This document shows, in pieces, positions 32,500 through 32,640 of a DNA stretch of 32,640 bases (within the stretch, counting starts at the first letter, position 1; each line of letters starts with the position of its first letter). Both the position numbers and the translations under genes were made by a program. This DNA comes from Paraburkholderia sp. C35 (lineage in GTDB: Bacteria > Pseudomonadota > Gammaproteobacteria > Burkholderiales > Burkholderiaceae): contig NZ_QBUY01000104.1 in assembly GCF_003121405.1 (NCBI RefSeq), positions 1-32,640 on the forward strand, in the 5' to 3' direction. Below the pieces are notes generated by a model, which ran no database searches, was not told the DNA's origin, and saw only the letters and a list, made by a program, of their open reading frames with translations.

Positions 32500-32640
32500 T
32501 CAGAAGCGATGCACCATGCCGACGCCTACACCGACCATGCTGCGCGACGAAGAAGGCGTCGTATTGAAGCCGTCGCCGATCGTCGCCGTCGCGTTGATGA
32601 TGCTCTTGCCGTTGCTGCCGAGCGTCTGGCCGTTCGCGCG
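32500..32640 (-). CDS. Second porin, C-terminal fragment (cut by window edge)
   Basis: The last 46 codons of a gene that enters from the right. It ends with the outer-membrane signature S-R-S-M-V-G-V-G-V-G-M-V-H-R-F and TGA at 32502-32500. The terminal Phe and the alternating pattern match the complete porin at 27057-28196, so it is a Gram-negative general porin paralogue. The start is outside the window. Confidence 0.85.
   Translation of the reverse strand, partial: RANGQTLGSNGKSIINATATIGDGFNTTPSSSRSMVGVGVGMVHRF

Noticed and set aside
1..32640. tRNA, rRNA, CRISPR array or prophage
   Set aside because: No cloverleaf, rRNA-like stretch, regularly spaced repeat array or phage structural genes were seen on reading both strands.

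Overview
The window is GC-rich DNA with dense genes and strong G/C bias at third codon positions. Gene content (AmpR/AmpC pair, two Gram-negative trimeric-type porins, MocR and LysR regulators, GntP permease, FinO/ProQ-domain protein) points to a Burkholderiaceae chromosome, most likely Paraburkholderia or Caballeronia. That placement is an inference from gene style; no 16S or other marker gene is present. No tRNA, rRNA or CRISPR array was seen.

Layout. (1) 75-779 is a beta-carbonic anhydrase, convergent with a MocR-type regulator (858-2264, minus). (2) 2301-3066 is a regulatory spacer with five copies of an AAAGTGTTC-like motif. (3) 3067-9119 is a tightly packed plus-strand operon: a 48-residue Gln-rich peptide, three haem-oxygenase-like iron-oxidase (HDO-like) proteins each with an N-terminal domain that resembles a RiPP recognition element, a class III aminotransferase broken by one in-frame TAG, and a RarD-type EamA exporter. 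I do not recognise this set as a described system. I read it as a candidate peptide-modifying (RiPP-like) pathway: peptide oxidised by iron enzymes, aminated by a PLP enzyme, possibly exported by RarD, controlled by the PLP-binding MocR regulator. The nonsense codon suggests it may be recently inactivated in this strain, unless it is a sequencing error.

(4) 9025-9255 (minus) shows five successive hairpins ending in an intrinsic terminator, a candidate structured RNA antisense to the rarD 3' end. (5) 9737-15679 is a three-gene translationally coupled set: TerB_N/TerB_C protein, BrxD-like P-loop ATPase, Lhr/BrxHI-like helicase. It resembles a defence module. (6) 15884-17386 is a DHA2-type MFS pump. 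(7) 17423-20166 is the beta-lactam locus: AmpR-type LysR divergent from class C beta-lactamase AmpC, with a cupin downstream. Between them lies a short Tat-signal ORF that looks like the scar of a deleted beta-lactamase gene. (8) 20203-25092 is a minus-strand operon (M20 peptidase, MHS-type MFS transporter, beta-lactamase-fold serine hydrolase) with a divergent LysR regulator, probably for uptake and hydrolysis of an amide or peptide-like substrate. (9) 25102-26478 is a GntP permease.

(10) 26479-27056 is an AT-rich intergenic region with a promoter and hairpin structures before a porin (27057-28196). (11) 28461-30659 is an S9 prolyl-oligopeptidase-family peptidase and 30732-31187 a small lipoprotein. 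(12) 31188-31497 holds what looks like one end of a decayed insertion sequence. (13) 31498-32214 (minus) is a ProQ/FinO-domain RNA chaperone, and a second porin enters from the right edge (32500-32640, minus).
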